Translations under genes and position numbers: made by a program
DNA from: a virus
Virus record (IMG/VR): IMGVR_UViG_3300023179_000044
Span: 39,879-103,878 of that record
DNA length: 64,000 nucleotides
Strand: one strand, 5' to 3'
In this document: one piece after another, positions 27,469 through 35,738 of the stretch
Layout: each line of letters begins with the position of its first letter
Numbering within the stretch: the first letter of the stretch is position 1
The notes under the pieces: model-generated
What the model saw: only the letters and a program-made list of their open reading frames with translations
Databases searched by the model: none
Told to the model about the DNA's origin: nothing

Positions 27469-28847
27469 CTAACTCTAAATCTTCCATTTCCATTAATTCT
27501 TCGTTCAGAAAAACTCTTGGCCCTTATTTTTCCACCAGTAAATCCGAGAGGTGGCTTAATTAAAAGAGCTGTAAGAGCATGGACAAGTGCATCAACTCGA
27601 TCAGGAGATTTTCCTTCCCCTGGAACCCACGAAATCATTTGCGATTCAAGATCACCAAGAAAACCTATATGGTGAACGCGACCTTGTTCGTAAGCAAGAG
27701 TAACTGGCTCTGCACGAAGGGCTTTTCCATGTTTAGAGTGGACTTCAAGTACTTTAACAGTTGGGTCAATTGTATTAATAGCGTTACGAACAAGTGCTCC
27801 ACCCTGGTTTACTTCAGCAATAACAGGGCAACCCCACTTGCGAGCCATCTTAACAACCTGATTAGCCCAAACATCAGGAGAGCCATGCACGCTGGCATCT
27901 TCAAGCACCCAAGCTTGGCGTTTGTAAAGATCATGTTCTGCTGTAGACGCTACAACTACAATTCCACACTCGTCACGGGGATTTTCTGCAACTGAAGGAT
28001 CAACTCCAATACAGCGAAGTGGGGTTGAAAGTGGGTAAGCACCCTCTCTTCCTGACTCAATCATTTCTTCAGTCCAAAGAGCACCTTCCATAGCTTCAAG
28101 CATTTCACCGTAAAGTTCCTGACGAGCAAGTGCAGTTCCCTGATAAACGCCAAGCATAGTATCAAGATAGCTAGAACTTAAGTTTCCAGCATTATCCATA
28201 GTCGAGCCACGAGTGATTACAACTTTTCCAGTTTTTGATTCTTCAATAAGTTTGTAAAGAAGCTGAGTACGCTTAGGAGTAGTTGTTACAAGAATCTTAG
28301 GGTTCTGTCCAAGACGAGTACCAACACGCAAGTTGTCAAAAGCAGTCATACCAGCTGCGTCTGGTGTCTGACGCCAAGCGGCTATCTCATCTCCCCAAGC
28401 GTGAGTGAACTGAGGACCACGGAGAGAGTCTGGTTCGTCAGCAGTAAATAGTGAAGCTACGTTTCCATTTGGCCAGGTAAGTCGTCTCTTAGATGGTTCG
28501 TAGAGTGGACGCTCGGATGGTGGAGTTATGTTCATAATTCCAGACTCACCTTCAACGATAACGTCACGAACGTCTCCAGCAGTACGAGCTACAAGGGCAA
28601 AACGACGTTGGCCAGTATTTGTATATCGAGCTTGTTCACGAACCCACTCGGAGGCAAGTCTTGTCTTACCAAACCCACGTCCTGCTAGAACTAGCCAGAC
28701 GTTCCAATCTCCTGGTGGAGTTTGTTGCTCAGGGCGACCCCAAACAGACCAATCCCACATTAATGCATCTGGATCCATTCCAGATAAAGCAAGAGCCTGC
28801 TCTTCCGGTGATAGAAGAGCAAGCTGCTCCATAATGCTTTTTCCCAT
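27465..28847 (-). CDS. terL: Terminase large subunit
   Basis: 460 residues. ATPase domain: Walker A GRGFGKT (56-62), Walker B-type WGDE (151-154), coupling motif VTTTP (186-190). Nuclease domain (RuvC/RNase H fold): D282 in GVDPSVAE, an acidic position near E344 (AEVNQGG), and D418 in PDRVDALVHAL. The protein pumps DNA into the prohead and cuts it. Upstream lies a paired-HTH protein that could act as small subunit. Two ATGs are possible (codons 1 and 6), and neither has a clear ribosome binding site. Confidence 0.92.
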   Translation of the reverse strand: MGKSIMEQLALLSPEEQALALSGMDPDALMWDWSVWGRPEQQTPPGDWNVWLVLAGRGFGKTRLASEWVREQARYTNTGQRRFALVARTAGDVRDVIVEGESGIMNITPPSERPLYEPSKRRLTWPNGNVASLFTADEPDSLRGPQFTHAWGDEIAAWRQTPDAAGMTAFDNLRVGTRLGQNPKILVTTTPKRTQLLYKLIEESKTGKVVITRGSTMDNAGNLSSSYLDTMLGVYQGTALARQELYGEMLEAMEGALWTEEMIESGREGAYPLSTPLRCIGVDPSVAENPRDECGIVVVASTAEHDLYKRQAWVLEDASVHGSPDVWANQVVKMARKWGCPVIAEVNQGGALVRNAINTIDPTVKVLEVHSKHGKALRAEPVTLAYEQGRVHHIGFLGDLESQMISWVPGEGKSPDRVDALVHALTALLIKPPLGFTGGKIRAKSFSERRINGNGRFRVR

Positions 28848-28861
28848 AGGGATATTTTACC

Positions 28862-29413
28862 CTACTTTAAGCGATTCTCTTTAACAATCGGAGTGTAGAC
28901 CTTGGAAGTAGCAGTAACTGGTTGCTTATATCCGTAGCGGACAAGACGGAAGCGTAGAGCACCATGAGTAACTCCGAGACGTTTTGCTAGGCGGTACAAG
29001 GTAACACCTTCAACAACGTGAGCGTGATTCAGAAGGGCTGTGTACTCTTCTGCTTCAGCACGATACTTCTTTCCATTTGAACGGACCTGCTGAGCGTATG
29101 GCTGAAGCTCGAGTAGACGCTTTAAAGTTTCTGGAGAAGGTTCAATGTAAACAGGTTTTGGTTTTTCCTGTTTAATTGGTGGTTCTGGAATAAGAACTGG
29201 AATTGTTACTTTTTCTGAAAGAGGAGACAGTGCAATTTGTCTTACTCTCTCACGAGTGATTCCAGAGGCAGCAGAAATAGATTCTAAAGTCCAACCAGCC
29301 GAACGTAGCGCACGAATAAGATTGTCTCTATTCTCGCCACTTACTGTTTCGAACTCTTCGTAAATGTGCTTAGGTAGCATTTGATTCTTTTTAATAAATG
29401 TTGTAGTTGTCAT
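28862..29413 (-). CDS. Paired helix-turn-helix DNA-binding protein, possible terminase small-subunit-like
   Basis: 183 residues from ATG 29413. An earlier TTG at 29449 is ruled out because it lies in the -35 box of the promoter. HTH 1 is SAGWTLESISAASGITRERVRQIAL. HTH 2 near the C-terminus is VTLYRLAKRLGVTHGALRFRLVRYG. The spacing, with a Q/R/K-rich middle, is shared with the gene at 31032-31553, so the two are paralogues. Directly before terminase it could recognise a packaging site, or be a late regulator. The 57534-58496 product is a rival for the small-subunit role. Confidence 0.72.
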   Translation of the reverse strand: MTTTTFIKKNQMLPKHIYEEFETVSGENRDNLIRALRSAGWTLESISAASGITRERVRQIALSPLSEKVTIPVLIPEPPIKQEKPKPVYIEPSPETLKRLLELQPYAQQVRSNGKKYRAEAEEYTALLNHAHVVEGVTLYRLAKRLGVTHGALRFRLVRYGYKQPVTATSKVYTPIVKENRLK

Positions 29414-29449
29414 GACTGTCACTTTATAAGGTATCTTTCTATTTGTCAA
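29414..29449 (-). promoter_or_regulatory. Leaderless promoter for the terminase operon
   Basis: On the minus strand TTGACA (29444-29449), 17 bp, TAAAGT (29421-29426), then 7 bases to the ATG at 29413. A start point at the usual distance would fall on or next to the A of ATG, giving a leaderless mRNA, a form common in actinobacteria. Confidence 0.7.
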
Positions 29450-29453
29450 ATTA

Positions 29454-29735
29454 TTAAGAGCTTCTTTTTCGCCCTTGATTTTTTAGGTACGGAGGTATTT
29501 CTTCACTAATTCTGATTTTATAGCCGTCTATAAAATCATCAGTAATTAGGTTGGAGTCAACAACATTAATAATTGAATTTACAAATTCAAAAAATTTATT
29601 GATCTCCTGAGTTTCTTTGTCTAAGTTGCAAGTTACTTCTAACGTGCAATCAGACATTTCAAACAATCCAGTTTGATGAACAGAATCTCTAAATTCATCA
29701 AATGTATTAATTTGAAGTATTACGGTTTTTGCCAT
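29454..29735 (-). CDS. Hypothetical protein, 93 aa
   Basis: Not recognised. Acidic with alternating hydrophobic residues (VILQINTFDEFRDSV, LEVTCNLDKETQEINKFFEFVNSIINVV). No membrane segment. It ends 41 bases before the leaderless terminase-operon start and overlaps that promoter region. AGAAGAG before ATG. Confidence 0.55.
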   Translation of the reverse strand: MAKTVILQINTFDEFRDSVHQTGLFEMSDCTLEVTCNLDKETQEINKFFEFVNSIINVVDSNLITDDFIDGYKIRISEEIPPYLKNQGRKRSS

Positions 29736-29747
29736 TTTAACTCTTCT

Positions 29748-29903
29748 CTATTTAGTTTTTTGTGTTTCAATGTGATCGTCAATATCTATAGTCTCAACGC
29801 CACTAACTAAAACAATAGCACTTAAAGCAAGTACTGTCAATACAAATAGTATAAATAAAATAATAAATATGCAACTTAGAGTAGCTAGTAAAATATCAAC
29901 CAT
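29748..29903 (-). CDS. Small membrane protein, 51 aa
   Basis: One long hydrophobic helix (ILLATLSCIFIILFILFVLTVLALSAIVLV) then an acidic tail DIDDHIETQKTK. It is one of three tiny membrane-protein genes in a row (29748-30206) next to an NlpC/P60 lipoprotein, so a holin or spanin-like part in lysis is possible but unproven. Confidence 0.5.
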   Translation of the reverse strand: MVDILLATLSCIFIILFILFVLTVLALSAIVLVSGVETIDIDDHIETQKTK

Positions 29904-29904
29904 T

Positions 29905-30048
29905 TTAATTCCTTGATGCAAGAATTGCTACAGGAATAGCAGAAATAGCAATAACAGTTGAATTTAAGATGATAGCTGCAATTACTAAAGAAACAGTTAA
30001 AACCGAAGACCATGAAATAGATCTGAGCCATAAAAGAAATCTAATCAT
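29905..30048 (-). CDS. Small membrane protein, 47 aa
   Basis: Starts MIRFLLWLRS, then a continuous hydrophobic stretch (VLTVSLVIAAIILNSTVIAISAIPVAILA). AAAGAGGAAAA precedes the ATG, which overlaps the stop of the gene before (ATGA). Function unknown; possible lysis or superinfection role by context. Confidence 0.5.
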   Translation of the reverse strand: MIRFLLWLRSISWSSVLTVSLVIAAIILNSTVIAISAIPVAILASRN

Positions 30049-30206
30049 TTTTCCTCTTTGTCATTTGGATATACAACCCCTAAAAGAGGCTGCGGAGATT
30101 TTTTGCTTTCTCTAAATATAATATACAATTTGCAGACGAGATAAGCAAGTACGCCACTCAAGCTAGTCATAAAAATAATACCAAGAGTGAACAATAAAAA
30201 TATCAT
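30045..30206 (-). CDS. Small membrane protein, 53 aa, leaderless start
   Basis: Hydrophobic helix at residues 1-31 (IFLLFTLGIIFMTSLSGVLAYLVCKLYIIF) followed by a basic, polar tail. TATACT lies 6 bases upstream of the ATG, so it seems to begin a leaderless transcript carrying the three small membrane genes and 29454-29735. Confidence 0.5.
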   Translation of the reverse strand: MIFLLFTLGIIFMTSLSGVLAYLVCKLYIIFRESKKSPQPLLGVVYPNDKEEK

Positions 30207-30241
30207 AACTTAAGTATAGTGCAAGTTTTATATGGGGCAGT
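30207..30241 (-). promoter_or_regulatory. Leaderless promoter for the small-membrane-protein run
   Basis: TATACT (30213-30218, minus strand) is 6 bases before the ATG at 30206. The -35 is weak. The same -10-to-ATG spacing is seen at 29413, 31553, 48305 and 61346. Confidence 0.5.
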
Positions 30242-30269
30242 TTTAGGCCATGCCCAGGGCTAAGGGGTG

Positions 30270-30872
30270 CTACTTTTTTAGTATGTTTGGCTTTTCTATA
30301 TCTTTTTGATCAACTACTCGAACAAATCTAATTTGACTATGTTTGTAGTCTGATAGAGGCTGAATAGTTGTTGTACCAGTCCCCCGATTTGCATTGATTA
30401 TCCAGATAGTTCTTTTGCCATTTTTACTAGTTTTTATTTTGTAGACAATAGAAGAGTGGTAGAAATTAGTGCTGTTATTGTAGGCATAGACAGCAATATC
30501 TCCAACCTTAACTTCATCATAAGACACACGTTTACCTATATGTGCCTGTTTGTCAGCTGAATGTGGAAGTGTAATACCGAACTGCTCGTAAAGCCACACA
30601 ACCATGCCTGAGCAATCCCAGCCATAAGTGCTTGACCCAGCAAAAACATAAGGAGTTCTATTTTCCCGGGTCCCCAGATATTTTACGAGATGCGTCATAT
30701 GTTCTAGATTTCGTTGCAATTTAAATGTATCCGCAGTCGAAACTCTAACTTTAGATTCCGAGGCAGCAACATTTGCCTTATTATTTTTATCCTGAATCGT
30801 ACGAGCCGAAACAGATGCAGAGCACCCTGCTAAAAGCAGAATGATGCTTGCTATAGTAATGAACTTTTTCAT
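30270..30872 (-). CDS. NlpC/P60-family lipoprotein (peptidoglycan hydrolase)
   Basis: 200 residues. Signal peptide with lipobox LLAG-C17, so it should be anchored in the cell membrane facing outward. The NlpC/P60 fold shows YVFAGSSTYGWDCSGMV (C87), a SADKQ segment and NFYHSSIVY (H139). These enzymes cut peptide links in the wall. AAGGTAAGG lies before the ATG. A lipid-anchored hydrolase in a phage could aid lysis, act at infection, or block superinfection. A dedicated soluble endolysin is not evident in this block. Confidence 0.8.
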   Translation of the reverse strand: MKKFITIASIILLLAGCSASVSARTIQDKNNKANVAASESKVRVSTADTFKLQRNLEHMTHLVKYLGTRENRTPYVFAGSSTYGWDCSGMVVWLYEQFGITLPHSADKQAHIGKRVSYDEVKVGDIAVYAYNNSTNFYHSSIVYKIKTSKNGKRTIWIINANRGTGTTTIQPLSDYKHSQIRFVRVVDQKDIEKPNILKK

Positions 30873-30952
30873 TTAGCGACCTTACCTTTCATTTCTTTAG
30901 TACTGGGGTCGTTTATTGTCGAAGTGACATATATCTATTCAGTTTTTATATA

Positions 30953-30991
30953 CAAAAAAGCACATTCAGTCTTTTATTGACAGAATGTGCT
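30953..30991 (-). terminator. Intrinsic terminator after the 31032-31553 gene
   Basis: Stem AGCACATTC / GAATGTGCT (30959-30991) followed on the minus strand by a run of six T. Confidence 0.75.
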
Positions 30992-31031
30992 CTCCGTCTT
31001 AATAGGATATCACAAGTTTAAATAGTTGCGT

Positions 31032-31553
31032 CTATTTTGTCAAGCGAACTCTTTTATACATGGCTCTATATGTTACGCCGGCCGCCTCAGCTAATTCTTT
31101 GATTGGGACGCCATTAGCATGTAAGCGCAAGCAAATGGCAGTTAGTTGGTCATTTGCCACGGCTGCTGCCGAAGAGTTTGCCATCTTTGCCCTGTAAGTA
31201 CGTGCAACTGGTGCAATTGAACGAATAAGCTCTATCTCATCTGGAAGAATGCCTGGAGATATTGGAGTAGTTTTTTGATAGCCATCAGGATGGGTTTTAT
31301 AGCCCGGAGAAGGCACCGGAATAGGCGCGTCTACTAAATCTCGTTCCGTGGGTGAAGTAAAGCGTAGAAGCCAGCTACGGACTGTTGAGCGAGGTCTAGG
31401 AGGGGTTAAAGAATCTCCGATAGCTTGAAGAGTCCAACCCTCGTGATAGAGGTCATAGACGCGCTTAATCAGATCTTCTTGGGGGAGAGATTTTAAGTAG
31501 CGTTTTTCTTCGGGTGGCAGGGGCTGATTTCTAGCTGAACGGCGATCTGTCAT
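31032..31553 (-). CDS. Paired helix-turn-helix protein, paralogue of 28862-29413
   Basis: 173 residues. First HTH: HEGWTLQAIGDSLTPPRPRSTVRSWL. Second HTH: GVPIKELAEAAGVTYRAMYKRVRL. The middle keeps the RTYRAKMANS...AVANDQLTAICLRL frame seen in the paralogue (RKYRAEAEEYTALLNHAHV). It is the first gene left of a gene-free 1-kb stretch and has its own leaderless promoter and terminator, which suits a regulator or a site-binding factor. Confidence 0.68.
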   Translation of the reverse strand: MTDRRSARNQPLPPEEKRYLKSLPQEDLIKRVYDLYHEGWTLQAIGDSLTPPRPRSTVRSWLLRFTSPTERDLVDAPIPVPSPGYKTHPDGYQKTTPISPGILPDEIELIRSIAPVARTYRAKMANSSAAAVANDQLTAICLRLHANGVPIKELAEAAGVTYRAMYKRVRLTK

Positions 31554-31590
31554 GGAACCATTATAGCGGGTAAAACTCTTATACTGTGTT
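31554..31590 (-). promoter_or_regulatory. Leaderless promoter for the HTH gene at 31032-31553
   Basis: Perfect TATAAT (31560-31565 on the minus strand) followed by GGTTCC and the ATG, i.e. 6 bases. No good -35. Confidence 0.65.
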
Positions 31591-32528
31591 AAAAATTTAG
31601 TACCTTAACGTCAACTGCTTTTGGCCTGCGAGACGGAAAACCCTAATTTTTGCCCGCGCGATTTTTGTTTCCTACGTGTGCCGCTATCTCGTATTATATT
31701 TTTTCAAAACTGGCGAATTTTTTATACTCTTATTTTTTTTTAATATTTAATCTCAAATAGTATTTCAAGTAATCTGGGAACTATTATCTTTTAAAAATAA
31801 TCTTTTTTACATGTATATTCTAGGTAATCACATCTTTAAAAAAAAATATTTTAAAAATATTCTAATTATTTATACAAGTCTTATAATCTTCTTGATCTTA
31901 ATCACTACTCATTCAGTATAAAATCACGTGCATATATTTTTTGTTTAACAAATAAAATATTTAACACAAGTAACACAAGAGTCACATGACAATCACACAT
32001 GTCACACATGTCACACACTACACAACATTCTCTAATGTAAATTTCATATACCCATCTCACACTAATCACATCTACTAGATATAGCTCATGATACTTACCT
32101 AATCCAATTGCCTAATCACAATCTTCATATCTAGTTATGTCCACATAGTCTTTACATTAGGGGAGGTATTATATGTTGCTTGAGGATAACCGTGTATATA
32201 GTTATCACACTAGAAGCATTTCACTATACACATGTAATCCCTTAGTCACTACCCACTCATCCTACTTCCCTCTAATACTCTTGTCCCCTTTATCTCTTAC
32301 CCCCTCTTATTTCTTATCCCCTCTTCCCCTCTAGTTCCTTCTTCCCCTCTTTCCCTTTAGTCCCCTCTTCCCCCCTCTAGTCTTTCACTCAGGGGGCACT
32401 CCACCCACTGCCCCCCACTCACCCATCTCTCCTCACACAAAGAATGATATTGTCGCCTGGAGCTATCCGTGACTATAGGTATGACATCTACCCACACATC
32501 TAGTACTCCTGCATCTACTACACTCTCA
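31591..32528. other. Gene-free AT-rich stretch with CA repeats and a pyrimidine tract
   Basis: No convincing reading frame. It holds poly-A/T blocks (about 31720-31880), CACACATGT-type direct repeats (about 31990-32020), several AATCACA words, and a plus-strand C/T tract at about 32270-32395. A 65-codon minus frame at 32357-32554 starts inside a terminator and is discounted. Could be an origin, packaging region or regulatory boundary. Confidence 0.5.
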
Positions 32529-32564
32529 ATAAAAGAAGAAGAGGTCTTACACATGTAAGACCTC
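32529..32564 (-). terminator. Intrinsic terminator after 32587-32868
   Basis: Perfect 10-bp stem GAGGTCTTAC / GTAAGACCTC with loop ACAT (32541-32564), followed on the minus strand by a T-rich tail. Confidence 0.8.
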
Positions 32565-32586
32565 TCACTCTTAGTACTTATATCTC

Positions 32587-32868
32587 TTAGCTACTCACAG
32601 CTGCAAGAATGATCAAGAATGTCCAGAATAGATTCCACACCAATGTAGGAACACCAGTCGCTAGACCAGTCACTGACCAAGCAGCAGATGTCCCATCTTC
32701 TTTAGCTCTCTTAAAACCAATAGAAGATAAAACAACTACAACAATAGAAGATAGAACAAACAGAGGAGATAGGAACCAAGACAAGATGAATGATAATGAA
32801 ACATTCACAATGCCAACAATACCAGCAGCTACTCCAAGACTATTCTCTTTAGATTTAGACATATACAT
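32587..32868 (-). CDS. Small two-helix membrane protein (DUF4190-like)
   Basis: 93 residues with two to three hydrophobic segments (GVAAGIVGIVNVSLSFIL, PLFVLSSIVVVVLSSIGF, and a C-terminal one). The layout resembles DUF4190-type actinobacterial membrane proteins. AAAGGAAA favours either the ATG at 32868 or the one at 32862. Own terminator downstream. Possibly an envelope-directed or superinfection-exclusion protein (inference). Confidence 0.55.
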   Translation of the reverse strand: MYMSKSKENSLGVAAGIVGIVNVSLSFILSWFLSPLFVLSSIVVVVLSSIGFKRAKEDGTSAAWSVTGLATGVPTLVWNLFWTFLIILAAVSS

Positions 32869-32922
32869 TTTCCTTTACATAAGAGCTATGACATAGCACT
32901 CTAATCATAGTAGACATCTCTA

Positions 32923-33672
32923 CTATTTTCTCCAAGGGAACTGCTTATTCCCATAGAGATCTCTCATATGTTTATTCAATGAGAGAAACATATCCCCTTG
33001 AACTGAGCCATCATTACCCCCAAGGCGATACAACAAAGTACTCTTACCACTACATGCAAAGTTCTTATGATTTAGTACTCCAGTAATTAACTGATAGTAC
33101 CTACGATCTCCACCCCAACCTGAGTCCCACATGTACCCAGTCAGTCTAATAAAGTCCCTCTTAAAGAAGTAGCAACTAGTATCGACTAGGTTTCCATTGT
33201 CTGGATTACCAGCAATAGGCCACATACCAAGGGACTCAGAGTCATCCTCACAGATAAACTCTCCATCCTTAGAATAAATCTTCCTAAGCGAATATACCCA
33301 ATCATAGTCTTCAGACTCTATCTTCTCCACCAACGAACTTACATGATTTACCTCTATCATGTTGTCTTGATCTAGAAACATCACATAGTCATGATTGATC
33401 AAATGACTTAATCCTGCAATTATCCTATGACCATACCAACCCCCACCTCCAGTATTGTAGGGAAGAGTCAAAACGCGCAGCTCGACCATGCACTGAATCT
33501 GACCCACTATGCTACTGACTTGCTTCTCATACTCAGGGCCATCTACTACTAGCAAGTACTCGACATTCTCATAGTCCTGCTTCATCACAGACTCGATGCA
33601 GTCTTTAAGTTCAGGGGATCCTATTGTTGGAGTCACTATCAAGACAGATTTCAAATTACTTCTTCTTCCCAC
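32923..33672 (-). CDS. Glycosyltransferase family 2-like protein
   Basis: 249 residues from GTG; a TTG at 33654 just before SVLIVTPT is an alternative start. GT-A fold: SVLIVTPTIGSPELKDCIESVMKQ at the N-terminus, DYVMFLDQDN (a DxD metal/nucleotide-sugar site), and an acceptor part with MWPIAGN and WDSGWGGDRRYY. It would transfer a sugar from a nucleotide donor, to virion protein, phage DNA or host surface glycan. Its start overlaps the small membrane gene upstream. Confidence 0.75.
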   Translation of the reverse strand: MGRRSNLKSVLIVTPTIGSPELKDCIESVMKQDYENVEYLLVVDGPEYEKQVSSIVGQIQCMVELRVLTLPYNTGGGGWYGHRIIAGLSHLINHDYVMFLDQDNMIEVNHVSSLVEKIESEDYDWVYSLRKIYSKDGEFICEDDSESLGMWPIAGNPDNGNLVDTSCYFFKRDFIRLTGYMWDSGWGGDRRYYQLITGVLNHKNFACSGKSTLLYRLGGNDGSVQGDMFLSLNKHMRDLYGNKQFPWRK

Positions 33673-33808
33673 TGAAAATATAACTCAGTAGCATAAATAT
33701 AATTACCACGCCAAGCCATGACCACGAAATGTACTGCTTGGTCACAAACTCACCAGCAAAAAATAATAGGCTAATCCAGCCAAGTGTCCTAAGTAGTAAC
33801 GAGAACAT
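33656..33808 (-). CDS. Small membrane protein, 50 aa
   Basis: Two hydrophobic stretches (LLRTLGWISLLFFAGEF and WLGVVIIFMLLSYIF) and a basic end SGKKK. GGAGATATAAAGTAGAGG lies before the ATG, at the end of the DUF6421 gene. It overlaps the glycosyltransferase start by 17 bases, so it could anchor or accompany that enzyme. Confidence 0.5.
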   Translation of the reverse strand: MFSLLLRTLGWISLLFFAGEFVTKQYISWSWLGVVIIFMLLSYIFSGKKK

Positions 33809-33811
33809 CCT

Positions 33812-35176
33812 CTACTTTATATCTCCTTCAGAGGCTCCAGTAATTCCAATACTTGACTCTACCACAGGGAGCGCTTTCTTGACAAGTGCTTCATAGAACA
33901 TAGACAAAGGAAACTCATCATCCAGAACGCAGTCAGTCAATTCTCCAGTTGTCCCCTCGAGCAGAGGTAGGTCGCGCGCGAGCCACCGTGATGCAGGATG
34001 AGGAGTTAAAGTACTTGACACTAGTTCATAGGCTGCCAGCCAATGAGCCAGCTTTGGTCTGTCTATAGACTTCCAATAAAGCTCATTGATTTCGTCTGAC
34101 AATTGCAAGACTACAGTAGGCAATCTATTCCAATTGATAAACAAAGAAGTGTCAGTCCAGTCTAGAACTCTATGCTGATGCAAGTAGGCAAAGAGCAACT
34201 GGCCAGCAACTGAATCATAGTTACGCTTCCTAGTTCCTGACAGAGGAAACCTAAAAATTCTGTCAAAAATGATTGCATACTGCACTAGCTCAGCATGCTT
34301 TTTTGCGTCGACTACCGTGTAAGGGTTGGAGCTAAGTTTTACACATTCTCTGAATGCAGTAAGGTCACACCTAAGTTCTTCTATTCCATACAGAAAGAAA
34401 GGCATGCGTTGCTTAATCATGAATGGGTCGAAGGGCAAGTCACCTCTCATGTGGGCTCGATCATGAATCAAGTCCCACATCACATAGGTCTTCTCAGTCA
34501 GCTCTTGGTCAGCAAGTAACTCAGCCAGGCCAGCAGGAATATCCAGATTGGTTATCTTGGCGACCTCTCTAACAACTCTTCTAAACCTGGCAGCTTCTCT
34601 GTCTGCAAAGATTCCTCCCCAGGTAAACTTAGGCAGCTCACCAGCTCGCTTAACTATTGACACAGACTCAGGGAAAAGTACAGCAGAGTTGGTCAAGTAG
34701 CCAGATGTGAAGTCGACAAACCTTATTGGAACAAACCCAGGATTTGAGTACTCCATATCTTCTAGATTGAAAATAAACTCTGGCCAAATGACCTCAAACA
34801 AAACAGCCTCGACCAATCTGTCAGTCGAACCATTTTGTGTATACATTGGAAACACAACAACATGAGCCAGCCCATCTACTCTTGCTCGCTCTGGATGAAA
34901 AGCTTCTAATGAATTGTAAAAGTCTGGCATTGCAAACTTACCATCAGCCCACTTCTCGAAGTCATCAGCACATGCCAGCAGATACTCTGAGTCATGTGGA
35001 AGAAAGCCTGAAATCTTTCGAAGCGACATCGAAATAGTTGAAGCAGCAAGCGCACACAAGCCGTGTACTGCTGTATCAGGTATAGATCCATTTGTAACTT
35101 GATACCCTCTAAGTGTAGAGGCAGCAGATTTAATTGCAGACCATTCAGGGGATAAGGCTATGTCTTTTGCTAGCAT
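33812..35176 (-). CDS. DUF6421-like actinobacterial protein
   Basis: 454 residues, near the normal length of the family as I recall it. The diagnostic core is WDLIHDRAHMRGDLPFDPFMIKQRMP (HDRAH 238-242) and GIEELRCDLTAF (266-274), with His/Asp/Glu residues that look like a metal site. DUF6421 proteins are chromosomal genes of actinobacteria with no proven function. Its presence in a phage suggests acquisition from a host and supports an actinobacterial host. Context with sugar-transfer genes does not settle the role. Confidence 0.65.
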   Translation of the reverse strand: MLAKDIALSPEWSAIKSAASTLRGYQVTNGSIPDTAVHGLCALAASTISMSLRKISGFLPHDSEYLLACADDFEKWADGKFAMPDFYNSLEAFHPERARVDGLAHVVVFPMYTQNGSTDRLVEAVLFEVIWPEFIFNLEDMEYSNPGFVPIRFVDFTSGYLTNSAVLFPESVSIVKRAGELPKFTWGGIFADREAARFRRVVREVAKITNLDIPAGLAELLADQELTEKTYVMWDLIHDRAHMRGDLPFDPFMIKQRMPFFLYGIEELRCDLTAFRECVKLSSNPYTVVDAKKHAELVQYAIIFDRIFRFPLSGTRKRNYDSVAGQLLFAYLHQHRVLDWTDTSLFINWNRLPTVVLQLSDEINELYWKSIDRPKLAHWLAAYELVSSTLTPHPASRWLARDLPLLEGTTGELTDCVLDDEFPLSMFYEALVKKALPVVESSIGITGASEGDIK

Positions 35177-35277
35177 TTCTTACTTTCAATTTACTTATAC
35201 TAATGATAACATGTAGCATTATAAAAATACATAGGCACTCAAACCATAACAAAGACTTAACAGAAAGTGGGTTCTCC

Positions 35278-35664
35278 ATGCTAAGGGTTATCATATGTGG
35301 ATCAAGAGAGTTCACTGACCAGTCGGTCATGGCTCAGGCATTGGAAGAGCTACGAGAGTGGGCTGAGCAACAGCCACTAACCATCGTTCATGGACATGCT
35401 AGGGGAGCAGACCTACTAGCAGAATTTCTAGCTAAGTCAATACTTCCAGACGCCATTATTGAGCGACATCCAGCCAACTGGGGATACTATGGAAAGTCTG
35501 CTGGTCCCTTGAGAAACGCAGAGATGGTTAGTCTAGGAGCAGACCTAGGGCTAGCCTTTTATGTAGATGGACTAGATTCCAGAGGCACCAATGGATGCGT
35601 CTCTCTCATGGAACTTGCCAAGATCCCAGTCAGGAAGTTTGTCCAGCCTAGCAGAAAAAACTAG
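35278..35664 (+). CDS. SLOG-fold DUF2493 protein (YspA/YpsA-related)
   Basis: 128 residues from ATG 35278, where similarity begins: LRVIICGSREFTD, VHGHARGADLLAEFLAK, ERHPANWGYYGKSAGPLRNAEMV and FYVDG. This is the GSR-x-F plus GxARGAD signature of the SLOG superfamily, which binds nucleotide-derived ligands (for example ADP-ribose) and is often found in conflict systems. It is the only plus-strand gene in the left 61 kb. With two ADP-ribosyltransferases encoded elsewhere in this window, an ADP-ribose-related ligand is a fair guess only. Confidence 0.75.
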   Translation: MLRVIICGSREFTDQSVMAQALEELREWAEQQPLTIVHGHARGADLLAEFLAKSILPDAIIERHPANWGYYGKSAGPLRNAEMVSLGADLGLAFYVDGLDSRGTNGCVSLMELAKIPVRKFVQPSRKN

Positions 35665-35721
35665 CGAGCTACCCGTGTTACTAGGGCTATCGAATAGAAC
35701 TAGTAGTTAATACCTACTCAG

Positions 35722-35738
35722 GTGAAAAAATGAAAAAT
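35722..35738 (-). promoter_or_regulatory. 17-bp motif copy, variant, antisense to the SLOG gene
   Basis: Gene-strand ATTTTTCATTTTTTCAC. Downstream on the minus strand come TAGCCC and AACACGGG, as in the other units. A transcript from here would run antisense through 35278-35664 toward the DUF6421 gene. Confidence 0.55.

Noticed and set aside
32357-32554. Minus-strand frame of 65 codons in the gene-free stretch
   Set aside because: Its start lies within a strong terminator stem and its sequence follows the purine/pyrimidine bias of the tract; no family or ribosome site.
34295-35037. Short plus-strand and alternate minus-strand frames within the DUF6421 gene
   Set aside because: The DUF6421 frame has a strong conserved signature; the others do not.
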